Assembly: GCA_009103225.1 (NCBI GenBank)
Contig: RHPI01002615.1
Location: 17,535 to 81,534, forward strand
Source of the DNA: Chlorokybus atmophyticus
Lineage: Eukaryota > Streptophyta > Chlorokybophyceae > Chlorokybales > Chlorokybaceae
Direction of reading: 5' to 3'
DNA: 64,000 nt
Part shown: piece by piece, positions 34,501 through 45,524 of the stretch
How the letters are laid out: each line of letters starts with the position of its first letter
Numbering within the stretch: position 1 is the stretch's first letter
Made by a program: the position numbers and the translations under genes
Notes under the pieces: generated by a model
What the model saw: only the letters and a program-made list of their open reading frames with translations
What the model was told of the DNA's origin: nothing
Database searches by the model: none

Positions 34501-36792
34501 AGTTTATCGCACAGGTTGTTTGGGTGTCAACACTGTTCCTTAACACGCGTGCTTATTTGTACCTTGCAGATGCGGCCCACCCGCAGCGAAGCGGCCTTTC
34601 GCAGTCGAGCGCGTTTGCTGCCGGACGCGACCCGTTTGCGAGGGCCACAACCGCACCGCTGCCGTCACCCGCAATACCCTCATCGTCATCGCTGTTCTCA
34701 TCCACCCCAACAACATCGGACCCGTTCGCTGCCAACACCGGTGCCAACACGCCTTTCCCCGATGCGAGCACGCCGTTCCCCGTTGCGAGCACACCGGCAC
34801 TCTTCGCCCCCGCGCGCCAGGCCTCCTTCAGCGGCAAGTGATGTGCTGTGGCTATGTGTTCATGTGGAAAAGTGTGTGCGCGTGCGCGTGCGCGTGTGGG
34901 TGGGTGCGTGCGCGTGCGCGTGCGCGCGAGTGGGCGTGCAAGTGAGCGTGTTTTTTATATGTTTCCGTATACATGTGTAGGGCCGTTGTCGGCAGCGGGG
35001 ACGCCTTTGCCGACCCCCGCGCCACTTGTGGACCCCTCCCGCGCAGCCTCGCACTTCTTTGCTGCCCCTCCAACACCCCAAGGTGTGTATCTGATACGTC
35101 GGCTCCCTGTTGTTGGCTCCCTATTTTTAACCTCTTTGTTACCCTCTTCTTTGCAGTCCTAAAGGGCGCAGATGCCCTCGCTGCCGCGGGCGTCCTCGGG
35201 TCACTCTCAGCCCTCACCGAAGCTCCTAGGACACGTCCCCCGACAGCGGACCTGTTAGGGGACCTGTTGGGTCCCGAACCAGGACCAGCATCGGGACCGG
35301 GATTGGGACTGGGACCGACATCGGGGTTGGGACTGAGATTGGACTCTGGATCTGGATTGGGCGGTTTTGATTTTACTAGCGGTGGTGGTGGTATGAACAT
35401 TAATGAGCAGAGTTTCAGCAATGCGTCACCGGCCCCTGACTCGCCCCTTTCTAGGCGGCGTGCTCCGCCAGCTATTCAGGTAAATGGGGTGCGTGTGTCA
35501 TGTTATGCTATACTGTGTATGCGTGTGCGCTGTGTTAATGGAGGTGGGGAACGTCGGGCAAATGTTGGCCACATGATGTGAAGGTTCCTGCAAGTAGCAC
35601 AGCGGCGCCGCCAAAATTGTGGCTGGAAGAGACGTGGCATGTTGTGTTTGTGGCTGGACGGATCGCACGCGCCGCAGTCATGGTAAATATACAATATGGT
35701 GGGTCTTATGCGTGCTACCAAACCTCACATGTAACACTCATACACGCGTACGTGTATGCATGCAGGGCGAATGCCGGATTCAGCCCTCTACCGCCAACAT
35801 TGCGGTGGACGTGGATTTCCGCCTGCAGCCTCCCTCATCGGGCTCGTTCAAGAATGTTGCACTCAACAACGCTCTCGCCTCCACAAGTACGCAAACGGTT
35901 TTTGATCCTCTTGTGCGCAATGAGGTGAGACTCAAGGAAAGCATCCATTGTTTTCAGGTGGGCCAGGTGTGGTCCACGTGCGCCTGGACAACGCCGACGC
36001 GGACTCGTCCAGGGCCGTTGCAGTGCTGAAGTACCAGCTTGTGCCTCCCGATTGCCCAGCATTGTTGAAAGTGAGACCCTTGTCACCTCAATGTCAACCA
36101 ACACTCCCACACGTCACGCGCACACGCTCATTTGCACTCACACGCACACGCACGCGCATGCAGGTGTTGAGGAAGGACTCCCCTGGCATCGTTGCCTGCA
36201 TGGTGGAGCTGAGTTTGCCCAATAACAGCCTCTCCGACGTGTTGGTCATTCTGGAGCTTCCGTTCACTCCCGCAGCCGTGCAGCTCGCGCCCGCTCCCTC
36301 ATGGGAGGCTGGCGTGTGGCAGGAGGGCACACGCACCATCACGTGGAGAACACCCACGGGAGGGGCGCTGGCATCGGGCAGCGTCACGCAGCTCAAGTCA
36401 CGCCTCGCAGCACCGCCTGCTGGTATGCCTGCATGTGTGTGCACACATGCGTGTGCGTGTGTGCACGTGTAACTATGCACTCGCGCGCGAGTGAGTATCT
36501 GTGCGCACACGTGTGCACGCGCGCGCATGTGTGTGCCTGTGCGCGTGCATATGAATTCGTGTAGGTCGTTGTAAGTATGTCTTGCTGCTCTGTTTGCTCG
36601 TGGCTTGATTGACAAGCTTGTTGTCTCCTTGTAGGCCTGGTGGAGGGTCCATTGGTGGCCTCACTGAAGTTTGCATACGAAGGGTTGAGCTCGTTATCGG
36701 GCGTGGCGCTGGCGTCCGCGGGCCCCAACAGCACGTTTGCTGTGGGACCCGCTCGCTGCAAGGCTGGACAGTACACTGCCAGCAACATGTAG
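31584..36792 (+). CDS. Mu-type endocytic adaptor: longin-like domain, DPF/NPF linker, mu-homology domain
   Basis: Sixteen proposed exons: 31584-31651, 32198-32275, 32532-32609, 32787-32897, 33058-33124, 33545-33700, 33819-33933, 34032-34256, 34570-34833, 34981-35082, 35157-35479, 35584-35682, 35766-35886, 35958-36070, 36164-36422, 36635-36792; 778 aa, phases consistent. Seen: an N-terminal longin/AP-mu-like part (GVYVLAVGGSGERD, LLTACKGADVTPTKLLKRLAE, VYIALDTVLRGG); a 350-residue Pro/Ser/Thr-rich linker with NPF, DPF (three) and GFDF motifs that in endocytic adaptors bind EH domains and AP-2 ears; and a C-terminal beta-rich domain (LEETWHVVFVAGR, VDVDFRLQPP, VHVRLDNADAD, CKAGQYTA) like the mu-homology domain of muniscins. 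The order fits a TML/TCUP-like subunit of the TPLATE/TSET complex, but the first three exons are weakly conserved and an AP-complex or muniscin relative is possible. One intron uses a GC donor (34834). Confidence 0.6.
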
Positions 36793-36865
36793 GCGTTGTC
36801 GTGCGACGCACGCAGTATGTTAGTACGTGCTGCTACTTGTGTACATTTGTCAGAGGTGATATTCA

Positions 36866-37027
36866 TACCGTAGTGCCGCGAAATCTTCGTATTATGCGGC
36901 GGCAGCTATGCATGCTAGTGCATTAACAATGGAATGCATAACAACAGCCGCCGATTATTTAGTAAAAATTCCGTATACCACCTGGCTAGAGTTGTTTCTT
37001 TGACGAAGATTTCGCGGCACTACGGTA
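36866..37027. mobile_element. MITE-like element with 25-bp perfect terminal inverted repeats
   Basis: 162 bp. Arms 36866-36890 and 37003-37027 are exact reverse complements (TACCGTAGTGCC at the outer end). TTCA flanks it on both sides (36862-36865 and 37028-37031), a plausible 4-bp target duplication. The interior is non-coding and AT-rich. It sits 73 bp after the stop codon of the adaptor gene, so it may supply 3' UTR sequence. The superfamily is not recognised. Confidence 0.8.
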
Positions 37028-37902
37028 TTCACGTCTTGGTAGCTAGCTGGAGCCATTGCAACAGTTAAAGCACCCCTCATGTACTCAAATGACCGTTGCA
37101 CTCCACCATTGTGTTGGTCGAGCCATGTGTAGGTTGCTTGTCGACACTGTGCCTTGACCTTAACCAAACGCAATAGTGGCATGGAGTGGTAAAAGTGTAT
37201 GCAAGCGGTGCGAGGCTTAATTGCATCAGGTCGTAACGTATTGACAATACAAAGAACACAAACAATGTTCAGGTTCAATGCAATCTTGCTATTGATGACA
37301 TTTCTACAAAAGCCAGAAGCTATCTTTTGCACATTCTTTTTTGTATCTATTGATATGCAATGGGAGATTTTGCCTTAGATTGAACGAGTGAATACTTTTG
37401 ATCATCTCCCAAATAGCGATTGTTAGCATTAACCATTATTGACACGTAATATAAATATCGATATATGTAAGCTCCAGTGCCAATAATCTTGATTGGCATA
37501 CGTCACATGCAATTTGCATATGAGGCTCATCAAGCATATTATCAGCGGCAACAGACCAAGACATATGCACAATATATAATGTCAGCAACTCGCACTATGC
37601 GCAATCAAACCATGATATTGCATTATATATGCGCGTATTCCGGGCCCTCTACCTTGCTGAACCGCACCGAATTCATGAACTTGATTTGGAACTATTGTAG
37701 CAAGCAGAAACATGTTGCTTGAGTCGTCGCAAAATGTTTTCCCTGCCAGCCGACTAAATATTGGCAACGGCCGTCCACCTGAGGATACCCATTTAGACTG
37801 TCGTGGCTCAGTCCACCTGTACTCTCGATGCATGGACCTGAGTATAACGGCCGTCACCATCAATTGGCGGCCGTCTGCATAAAGGGACCAACCCTAACTT
37901 AT

Positions 37903-38090
37903 AGGTACCTGAAAATTACCTCTCAGTCACGATAAGGCGAGTTTGCCTAACTGACAAGTACCTCACCGTTACCTAAGAAATAGGTACCGGCAACTGTACG
38001 CTAACTGAGCAAAATTGTCAGGTACCTTAAGGTACCTTCAAGGTACCAGCCGTTGATGATGTGTACCTTTGCAGGTACACGTTGGTACCG
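37903..38090. repeat. GGTACC-rich patch
   Basis: GGTAC or GTACC occurs about ten times in 190 bases in both orientations, at irregular spacing. Related patches occur near 1886-2110, 10846-10975, 27549-27604, 38861-38965 and 51588-51676. Confidence 0.75.
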
Positions 38091-38382
38091 CTCAAACATG
38101 ATTAGGTGTCACACGTGATTATCGTTACAAGAATGTGCTTGAAAATATTATGTAAGAATTTACAACGCAAATTGAAAAGAGCTACTACTGCTACTACTAC
38201 TAGTACTACTCTTGTACTAAGCTGCTCCGCTCCTGCACCGCCCGCTCCAGCTCCGCGGCCGCTGTTCCTCCGCCGCCGTCGGCGCTGGAAAGCACAAGGC
38301 AACCAAGGGAATTAAACAAGCGCAGTGAACATACACAACATACACACTTACGTGCTGCCGCTTGCCATGTACCGCCGCCGCC

Positions 38383-38447
38383 TAGCCTGGTTTAGCCTAG
38401 CCTGGCCTGGCCTGGCTTGGTCAAGTCTAGCCTGTCCTGGCATGGCC
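38383..38447. repeat. Degenerate TAGCCTGG minisatellite
   Basis: Repeated CCTAGCCTGG/CCTGGCCTGG units over about 65 bases. Confidence 0.75.
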
Positions 38448-39341
38448 GCCTTAACATTAAGTTAATAACCTTAATATAGCTTAATTGGCTGCATATACCC
38501 GTTATGACCCTTACCTAATCTTAAATAAGGGCGAGGAACCTCTATAGACGTAGCACTCAGGTACAGCGAGAGCAAGCTCTTGGCGGTGACGCCCACAGTG
38601 TCATCGTCTTCGTTGCTGGTAGGCCACCACCGGCGCAGTACGTGCTCGGCCTCGAACGCACTCACTGTCAAAGAGACAAGAGGGGTGGTTAGGCTGCATG
38701 CGGTGTTGTGCGTAGTGCAACGTTAGACAGCAAGCAAACTTACCTACTGTCCGCCGCTGTCGCCATCACCGCCACCGCCACCGCCGCACAACTGTCCTTG
38801 AAGCCGTTAAGTACTTGCAACAAATGCTCAACTGCTTCAACTTCAACTTCAATGTCTATGGTAAAATTGTACCATTAAAATGGTACGACGGCACCAGTAT
38901 ACTCTCTCGTGATGAGTACCATATTGGGTACTATGATAGAACTGTTTGTACCATTGTTGTACTCGCCGCCATCGCTCGTCCCTCTTAGGTGACTTAGTTG
39001 GGACGAAGTAGTCACTTGCTTGCCAATTAACGTTTGTCGCCGCCGCGTCTTATGTACGGCCGGCGGCGGTACAACTTTGACTCACCTGTATCATTCGTCG
39101 CCATTAGGGGCCTGAACATTCACCAAATTGTCATTTTAGGTAGGTCGCCGTTGCGTAAGCTGGATGAACGGCAGTCGGCCGTCAACATATGTTGCTGTCA
39201 CGTCATCACCGGTATGCAACAATCCATTTTACCGAACGATAGGCGGTCGGTAATCTATTATTGTCCACAACGTACACCGGCAGTTCATGCAGTCCCTTTA
39301 TGGCTCAAGTCGTTAGGTTTGTTGGGGTCAGATAAGGTCAG

Positions 39342-39393
39342 GCACCCAACAGTCCCTCAGTCCATGATCAGTCACCATGTAAAATTTGCGACG
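39342..39393 (+). repeat. Dispersed 52-bp repeat, copy 1
   Basis: Matches the reverse complement of 53334-53385 at 45 of 52 positions without gaps. Confidence 0.7.
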
Positions 39394-39834
39394 GTTATAG
39401 AGCAGCAACCTAATTCCACAAAATTAGTTTCTTGGCAAGCAAAACCGACCAAGCTATCTCTTCCAACAAATAACAAGACTGGAAGTTGTAAAAAACGAGG
39501 TCCTTGATATCATAATGCATGTACCTTGATATCTTCAATGCCACTCACCCCAACTCCGATCTCCGGCTGAACCCGATCGATGACACGCGAGCCCACTTTG
39601 CGTCGACCAATAAGAAGCCGCAGCGCAGGTCTATCCTGTTGCCAAAAAGTGTCGCTCGCATAACGTTAGCAGAATCTTGCATTAGGGTTCAGGCGGCGGC
39701 GGCGGCGGCGGTGAGGGCAGCAGCGGTGTCGTCGTCGTCTCCAGGCGTATCGTGGGTATCTTTGCGGGCTTTCTTGCTTTCAAGTAGTGTTGAGGCGGAC
39801 ATTGTTGGTACCAATCCCAAGCGCAACAGCAGCC

Positions 39835-40925
39835 ATGGCAGCCATGGCAGCTGCACAGCAGCTGGCGGCGGCGGCGGCGGCGGTGGTGTTGCCATGCAGC
39901 GCGAGTGCTAGGCCAGTCAGCACCAGGACGGCTAGGCCTGCATGCAGCTCTGCCTCAGTAATGAGGTTGCCTATCAGCTTGAAGGCGAGGAGCAGCAGTG
40001 GCGCCATGCAGAGGAGGAGAAGTAGCCCATCCTTCGTTGTCCGCGCTGCCCTCGTGTCGTACGCTGAGGACCTGGCCGACGACGACTATCTCGTCGTGGG
40101 CAAGGCGCACTGCTTTGTCAAACAAGATGGCGGCAAGCTTGTCGACTGCTATGTTGTCGAGCCCATCCCTGCCGGCGCCCTTGAGTGCATGGACAACGGC
40201 GGCGTTACCTGCTATGAAGTGGTCACAGGTACAGTTGGCTTACTTGCTGTTACTCGCATTGCTCTCATGGCTGCTGTCTTCACTTTGCTGCGTGTGAGCA
40301 ATGTGTTGTTTTGCATCAGTGTTAGCATGCATGCTGTTGTTGATTCGTACAACAGCAAATGTCATATATGTCCATCTCACTGTTATTACGCATTGTCTGA
40401 TTGCTGCATTTCTTCGACTTGTGCAGCGGTCAAGTTTGGAGATATCATCAAGCAGGACATCAAGGTCCTTCCTGAAGTCTACGCTGATGCTACATTCTGC
40501 GAGGACTTTGAGTTCCGCACTGTTTGCACCGGTAAGCCAACAAAGTAGTAACCACTCAACTTACTATACACGATGCAATGTGGGGTTAGTCAAGACATAT
40601 ACTTGTCGGTTGTTCAGTTGCAGTGTGACGTGAAATTAATCAAATCAAGCATTAAGCTGTCAAAAACAAGCTGATGTACTTGATTGTATCTGCAGCTCGC
40701 ACATGGAAGCGTGCCCATGCTGAGGAGGTCATCAAGAAGTTTGTCCCGCTCGGCACCTCGCGCAGCGACTTCAACTTGAGGTTAGACGACAAGCGCGTGC
40801 TCAACATGGAGAACGTTGTCACGGACGACGACAACATCAAGCAGGACTTGAGCATCGACGTGTACGGCCGCTCTAAGGAAGAAGAAGAGGCAGAAGCTGC
40901 TATTGCTTCCAGTTACAATGCTTGA
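39835..40925 (+). CDS. Probable plastid-targeted protein of unknown function
   Basis: Three exons: 39835-40228, 40427-40531, 40696-40925, giving 242 aa with matching phases (1, 1). I do not recognise the family. Seen: an Ala/Ser/Arg-rich N-terminus of about 75 residues (STRTARPACSSAS, MQRRRSSPSF) with no acidic residues, as in chloroplast transit peptides; then a compact conserved-looking region with DDDYLVVGKAHCFVKQDG, VEPIPAGALECM, KFGDIIKQDIKVLP and FEFRTVCTGARTWKRAHAEE; and an acidic end (KEEEEAEAAI). No catalytic signature seen. Three in-frame ATGs lie close together (39835, 39844 and later); the first was chosen. A telo-box (TTAGGGTT at about 39682) lies 150 bp upstream. Codon use and frame length support a real gene. 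Confidence 0.75.
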
Positions 40926-42334
40926 GCGGATAAACTTAGCTGCTAGTTTGTTTAGTTCACCTCCACAACCCTCTTATCTCATCGCTCATCGCTTTTGACC
41001 AACTGCGTGCATGTATTTACAAATTGTCACATAGTTTTCGCGTTCGCTGGGAGCTGGACTTGTTCCTTGCAGGAGTGAGTTGCGCAAGTACAGTGTTCTG
41101 TTACAGGGTTGCAAGATGGTGTACATAAATCTCAGAAACCATTTTAGGCATGCAGTGTCCGCATCCAATGTCTGGGCTTGTTAAAAGTGATTTCGCAAGT
41201 GCACGCTAGCCCCCAAGCAGTGTTCCTTGAACAATCCTCCTACTGCTGTTCGCGGGTAACAATAAATTGCTGGTTGTCTTACCGATTGGGAGATGACTGC
41301 CATTGTATGACACAACAACATGACTGCCATTGTATGACACAACAAGAGTTGCTGTATAGCAAGCGCTTGTCGGGAAGGGGCCAGATGCAATTTGATGTTA
41401 CACCTTGTTCACAAAATCATAAGTGCAACAGATCACTGGAAGGGTGGACTGGAGTACATCAAATGCAGGACATGCATGCGCATGCACAATGTGTAGTCCA
41501 GTCAGCACGCAGCAACACATGCAAGGTGTCGTACAAATGACATTTAGTTGACCACCGGGCTACTGCTAGCATGCTAATCTACTGCCTCTACCCCGTTAGA
41601 CATGCAGCAGTCAATATGCAGTTGGTAATCACCTGCCCACATGGGCGTTGGTTAGTTGTTGGCGCTTTCGGTCACGCAGACAGCATGCACATTGGCGACC
41701 AGGACTCCCCCTCCCTCTCTCCCTGGCTCCGCCTCCTTCCTCGCCCTCTGCTAGCGACGCAGCAGGGTTTGCTGGGTTGTGTCGTAGTTGCGTTGCACTT
41801 GCCGACGTCAGCAGTGCCTGGTCAGTATTGCTGCTGCAACCGTTTGTGCGTAGCCAAGTACGCGCAGCCGCATCCCCTTACATGGCCAGGATTGGGTTGT
41901 TTGCAAATTGAGACATGGGCACAGGCACATGTCTGTGTACCGCTGCGCACTTCGCGCTGCGCTGCTGCCTGCCTGCCTTTTGCATTGTGTATAAAGCCAG
42001 CGCCGTTGGCTACATCGGCTATGCTTGTGAATTGTGGGTCTTGTTGCCTGGGTGTTATTGCAAAAGCCCGCTGCTCCGCCGTGTTCAGCTAGCTTGCTGT
42101 ATGCAAACAATGCAGCATAGGACTGCCCGTGCACAGCATACGTGCGTGGCCCTGTGCTTACAATACTTTCACACAACAACTGTTGAACATGGTCATGACA
42201 CAGCAAGCTGTTGGCCAGTGTGCAGCACAGTGATATTACACAGTGCAAACCAAATTGTTAGCATACACCCAAGACCGCAGAGGGCGCTGTTTACATACTC
42301 TGCCTGCTGCATAGCCTGCTTGCACTACAGCAGG
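40926..42334. other. Convergent spacer
   Basis: 1.4 kb between two stop codons. Contains a 27-bp unit repeated twice in tandem (41293-41346). Open frames such as 41571-42092 show no family motif and are probably chance. Confidence 0.5.
41293..41346. repeat. Tandem duplication, 27-bp unit x2
   Basis: The unit ATGACTGCCATTGTATGACA... occurs twice head-to-tail, identical but for the last base. Confidence 0.85.
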
Positions 42335-45004
42335 TTAATCACACTTGATGTTTCGGTAGATTCGCCGCACAAATAACGACGAGCTCAGGTAACCAATCGC
42401 GCCTGCGAAGATAAACCAAGTTTAAGCCGCAAGCCATGATTACAGCGCAAATACTTCATAAAGCAACCAAAAGCGTGCTTACCGCAGAATGTGGCCAAGC
42501 CAATGCAGAACATGGCAGTGTAGCCGAAGTAGAAGCACGTCTGGAAGAAGCCCGACATCTTCGTCTTCATGAAGAAGTAGTATATGGAATAGATGTACAC
42601 GTAGATTGCCGTGGAAGCCGCAGACCCAAACGATGTCCATTGCCAGTAGTAGTTCTCCGCATTGAGCAGGAAGTAGGTCCCAACAATTGTGACGCACGCT
42701 GTCACGATCATCAGGATGAAGTAGACCAGCAGCATAAAGCCATACACGTAGTACACCTTGTAGTTCCAGAAGGCCGTGAAGATGAAGTACATCTCGATGA
42801 AGATACTGCCGAAAGGCAACAGTCCACCCATGAGAGACACCACAGTAGGGGTAAGATACCACTTTTTCTTCGGGATGGGTCGAGGAATGGTCTTAACTCT
42901 GCACGGGTTATCCGGGACACCACTCCAATTGCGACCTACAACGGTGCCAAAGAGAGCCAGAGGCAGGCTGATGAAAGCCCACAGCAGGAGCACCACGAGC
43001 ATGGTGCCGAAGGGGATGGCGGCGAGGGAGTGGTAAAATATTGCGATGGTGTTGAGGACGAACGCAATGGCAAAGCACGTGCATGGGAACAGGCAGGCTG
43101 TCAGCAGCATGGCTCTTATCCAGTGCTTGCCGTCACTACGGGAGTAGAACGCCCCGCTCACATAGCCGGCCACAAACGACGTGAAGGCGTAGCACACAAT
43201 AAATGTTGTGACAATCGCCCCCCTGCCGGCCCACAAAGAACCCACAATGGATGAGAGGATGACGCCGAGCACAAGGAGGGCCAACTGCGTGCCCGTGCCA
43301 ACCATCGCAGCAAGGAACACCAGATGAGTCGGCGGCCGAAACACGTCTCCGTGCACCAGCTTCCAGCCCGACTCTTCGCTCACGTCCCTTTCGAGCGTCT
43401 CCCAATCGTCCTCTTCACGTGCATAACGCGCATAATCATTGCGAAGCGTTCGCATGAGGATCATCGAGACCAGGCCAGTCAGGAAGATGACCATCATGAA
43501 GGAGTTGAAGATGCTGAACCAGTGGATCTGGTGCTCAAAAAAGTTGTAATCAAGATATCGCTCGTACCGCTTGGCGAACGGGATGTTCACTGGAACCCAC
43601 TTTATGGAATACGTGAAGTCAAGAGTTGTGCCGGGAGTGAGAGGCCTCGGGTCTTCTGAAGACAGGTTGACTTGGATGATCTGCAGGTGCGGGTATGTTG
43701 ACTTTGATACACACATGTTACACTGAGCTGTTGACTGCATGCCCATTGTCAGCAAACAACGATGGCCTTAAGCGGACCTTATCACCGTTGTAGCCGACGT
43801 CAAAGCCCTTATGCGTGTAGATGAAGCTCTGAGCGGTGGCAGCTTTCTTCTCATCATCTGCGCCTTCTGCGTCTCCGCCAACATACTCTCCAACAAATCC
43901 TACATACCACCATATGTCATGACTCAACCACACAAAGGATTTCACATAAAGCTGGGAGCATGCGGCAACAGTGCAGTCCTGTTGAACACACGACAGTGGC
44001 TTACCCCATATTGGCAATTCGTCTGCGAGCACCATGGTTGAACGACAACAAGCATAGCACGGGTTAGCAAGCTGATGCATCCAGACGCTCAACACTTAGA
44101 GTTGTCAACGTCATGTCCCTCACCTAAGAAAAACTCATACCAATACTGATTCTCAATCGCGTATTCGAACTCGCCCGCCTTGGTATCGTCGAGCATTACT
44201 TTGCAAATCTCTGTCTTTGACATATCCTCTGCATGCATCACAGCAGTAAGACATCAAGCATAGCAGTCAAGTGGTGTTCATTCACAACATACCAAAGGCT
44301 AAGTACTCACTTCTAAAGGCGATGGCGAGCTGCGAATCAATGAGCTCGTTGCCTTCGAGGACTTCACCAAGGCCTCCCCATTTATGAATGACGGCATCCT
44401 CCTCGCGCGGGCGGCAGAACGGCAGCTCATAGTAATTGTAAGTCTCTTGCGGGTTCTTGTAAGGGCCGACTTTATTCACCCAAAGCTTCACCACCTCCCC
44501 CTCAGCATACTGCAGTATTCCATGCACAGCACACAGGTCAGTACCTATGCTACTCAACTCAGCTGTAGCTCGACATCTTTGATTTTGTTGGAGACTAACA
44601 GCCGTAGCGTTCATGATAATGTCAACAACACAGCAAAGTGTCTAAGCAGTGGGTAAAGCATGCAAACCTATCAGCTGGCAGATGATACTATACAGTAGTG
44701 TACCACCGTTGAGTGTCCACATGCAGCAATGCACATGCCTTGGAAACCAAAAGCAACGCCTCCTCTACGACGCCAACATTGGAATATGAGCTCGTTTTGC
44801 AACAATGCTCAAGAGATGATCAATGCAGTATTTGAGAAGGCAAACTTCATGTTTGGCTGCTGGAGCACTGTAGCAACAAGGCAAGAGCTGCTCTCGCACC
44901 CTGTGGCTGTACTCATCAGCAGCGGCGGGCGCAATCAGAGCCGCAAGCGCAACCGTTGCAAAGATAACTAGCAGCAGCGCCGACCGGCGCCCCCGCCTCA
45001 ACAT
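42335..45004 (-). CDS. TM9SF / nonaspanin (EMP70) transmembrane protein
   Basis: Exons (minus): 45004-44900, 44509-44311, 44228-44124, 44022-44005, 43899-43778, 43680-42483, 42402-42335, giving 604 aa, all phases matching. Nonaspanins are Golgi/endosome membrane proteins with a large luminal head and nine membrane spans, needed for sorting of transmembrane-domain cargo. Seen: a signal peptide (SALLLVIFATVALAALIAPAAA), luminal motif VGPYKNPQETYNYYELPFC, FFEHQIHWFSIFNSFMMVIF before the first span, GDVFRPP, then eight further hydrophobic spans, FGYTAMFC, and the C-terminal FVRRIYRNIKCD. The RNIKCD end is the usual nonaspanin Golgi-retention type tail. It contains an 18-nt microexon encoding DELPIW between luminal exons, which restores the conserved DDLPIWGF motif. 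Resembles the TM9SF3-like branch. Convergent with the plastid-protein gene and divergent from NME7. Confidence 0.95.
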
Positions 45005-45524
45005 CCTCCTGCTCGTCAACTCCGCCGCCTCCACTGTACTGGCAGCTCTACCTGGCAGAGCGTATGGCCTAACCCGTCCCTGGTCACTCCGTCATCCAGG
45101 TAAGGCAAGGTTTCAGCTGAGACCTGCTGTCCAAGCTGAGCTGCTGGTCCTACCTCACCTCCTCCTCGGCCTCCGCCGCCGCCGCCGCCCGCCCGGCCAG
45201 GCTAGAGTCTACTGGCAGACCCTAGTCGGTTGTTGGTGCAGTGAGCGTCATCTCGTTACGACACCGTAACCAATTTCGGGCTCGGAAGACGTAATCGACG
45301 GCGGAGCCGGTGGGCGTAACTGAATCAAGTCGTAACCGACTCACAACAACAAATATAGCAACAGCGACAGCAACATGGCTTAGGCGGAGGCGGAGGAGGC
45401 GGCGAAGGACGCGGGAGGCAGGCTTTGCACGTCTTTCTTCTGGATGTCGCTGAAAGGTGGGAGCGGTGAATTTGGTGTTTGAGGAGCTGAAGCGGGTTGC
45501 TTTGGGTTGGGCGAGCTGTGGGCT
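45005..45524. promoter_or_regulatory. Divergent spacer between TM9SF and NME7 genes
   Basis: 520 bases between start codons facing away from each other. A CCG/GCC-rich core lies at about 45160-45205. Shared promoter inferred from orientation. Confidence 0.45.

Larger units (their letters stand above)
37028..39670. other. Repeat-rich spacer
   Basis: About 2.6 kb with no supported gene. Contains a GGTACC-rich patch (37903-38090), a CTA microsatellite (38181-38215), a TAGCCTGG-type minisatellite (38383-38447), a second GGTAC patch (38861-38965) and a 52-bp dispersed repeat (39342-39393). Confidence 0.55.

Noticed and set aside
35887-35924. Longer version of the adaptor exon ending at a GTGAGA donor (35924)
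   Set aside because: It leaves the next exon out of frame; the GTACGC donor at 35887 gives matching phase and a good mu-domain sequence.
41571-42092. 173-codon open frame between two convergent genes
   Set aside because: No motif, Cys/Leu-rich composition typical of chance frames, and located in 3' flanks.
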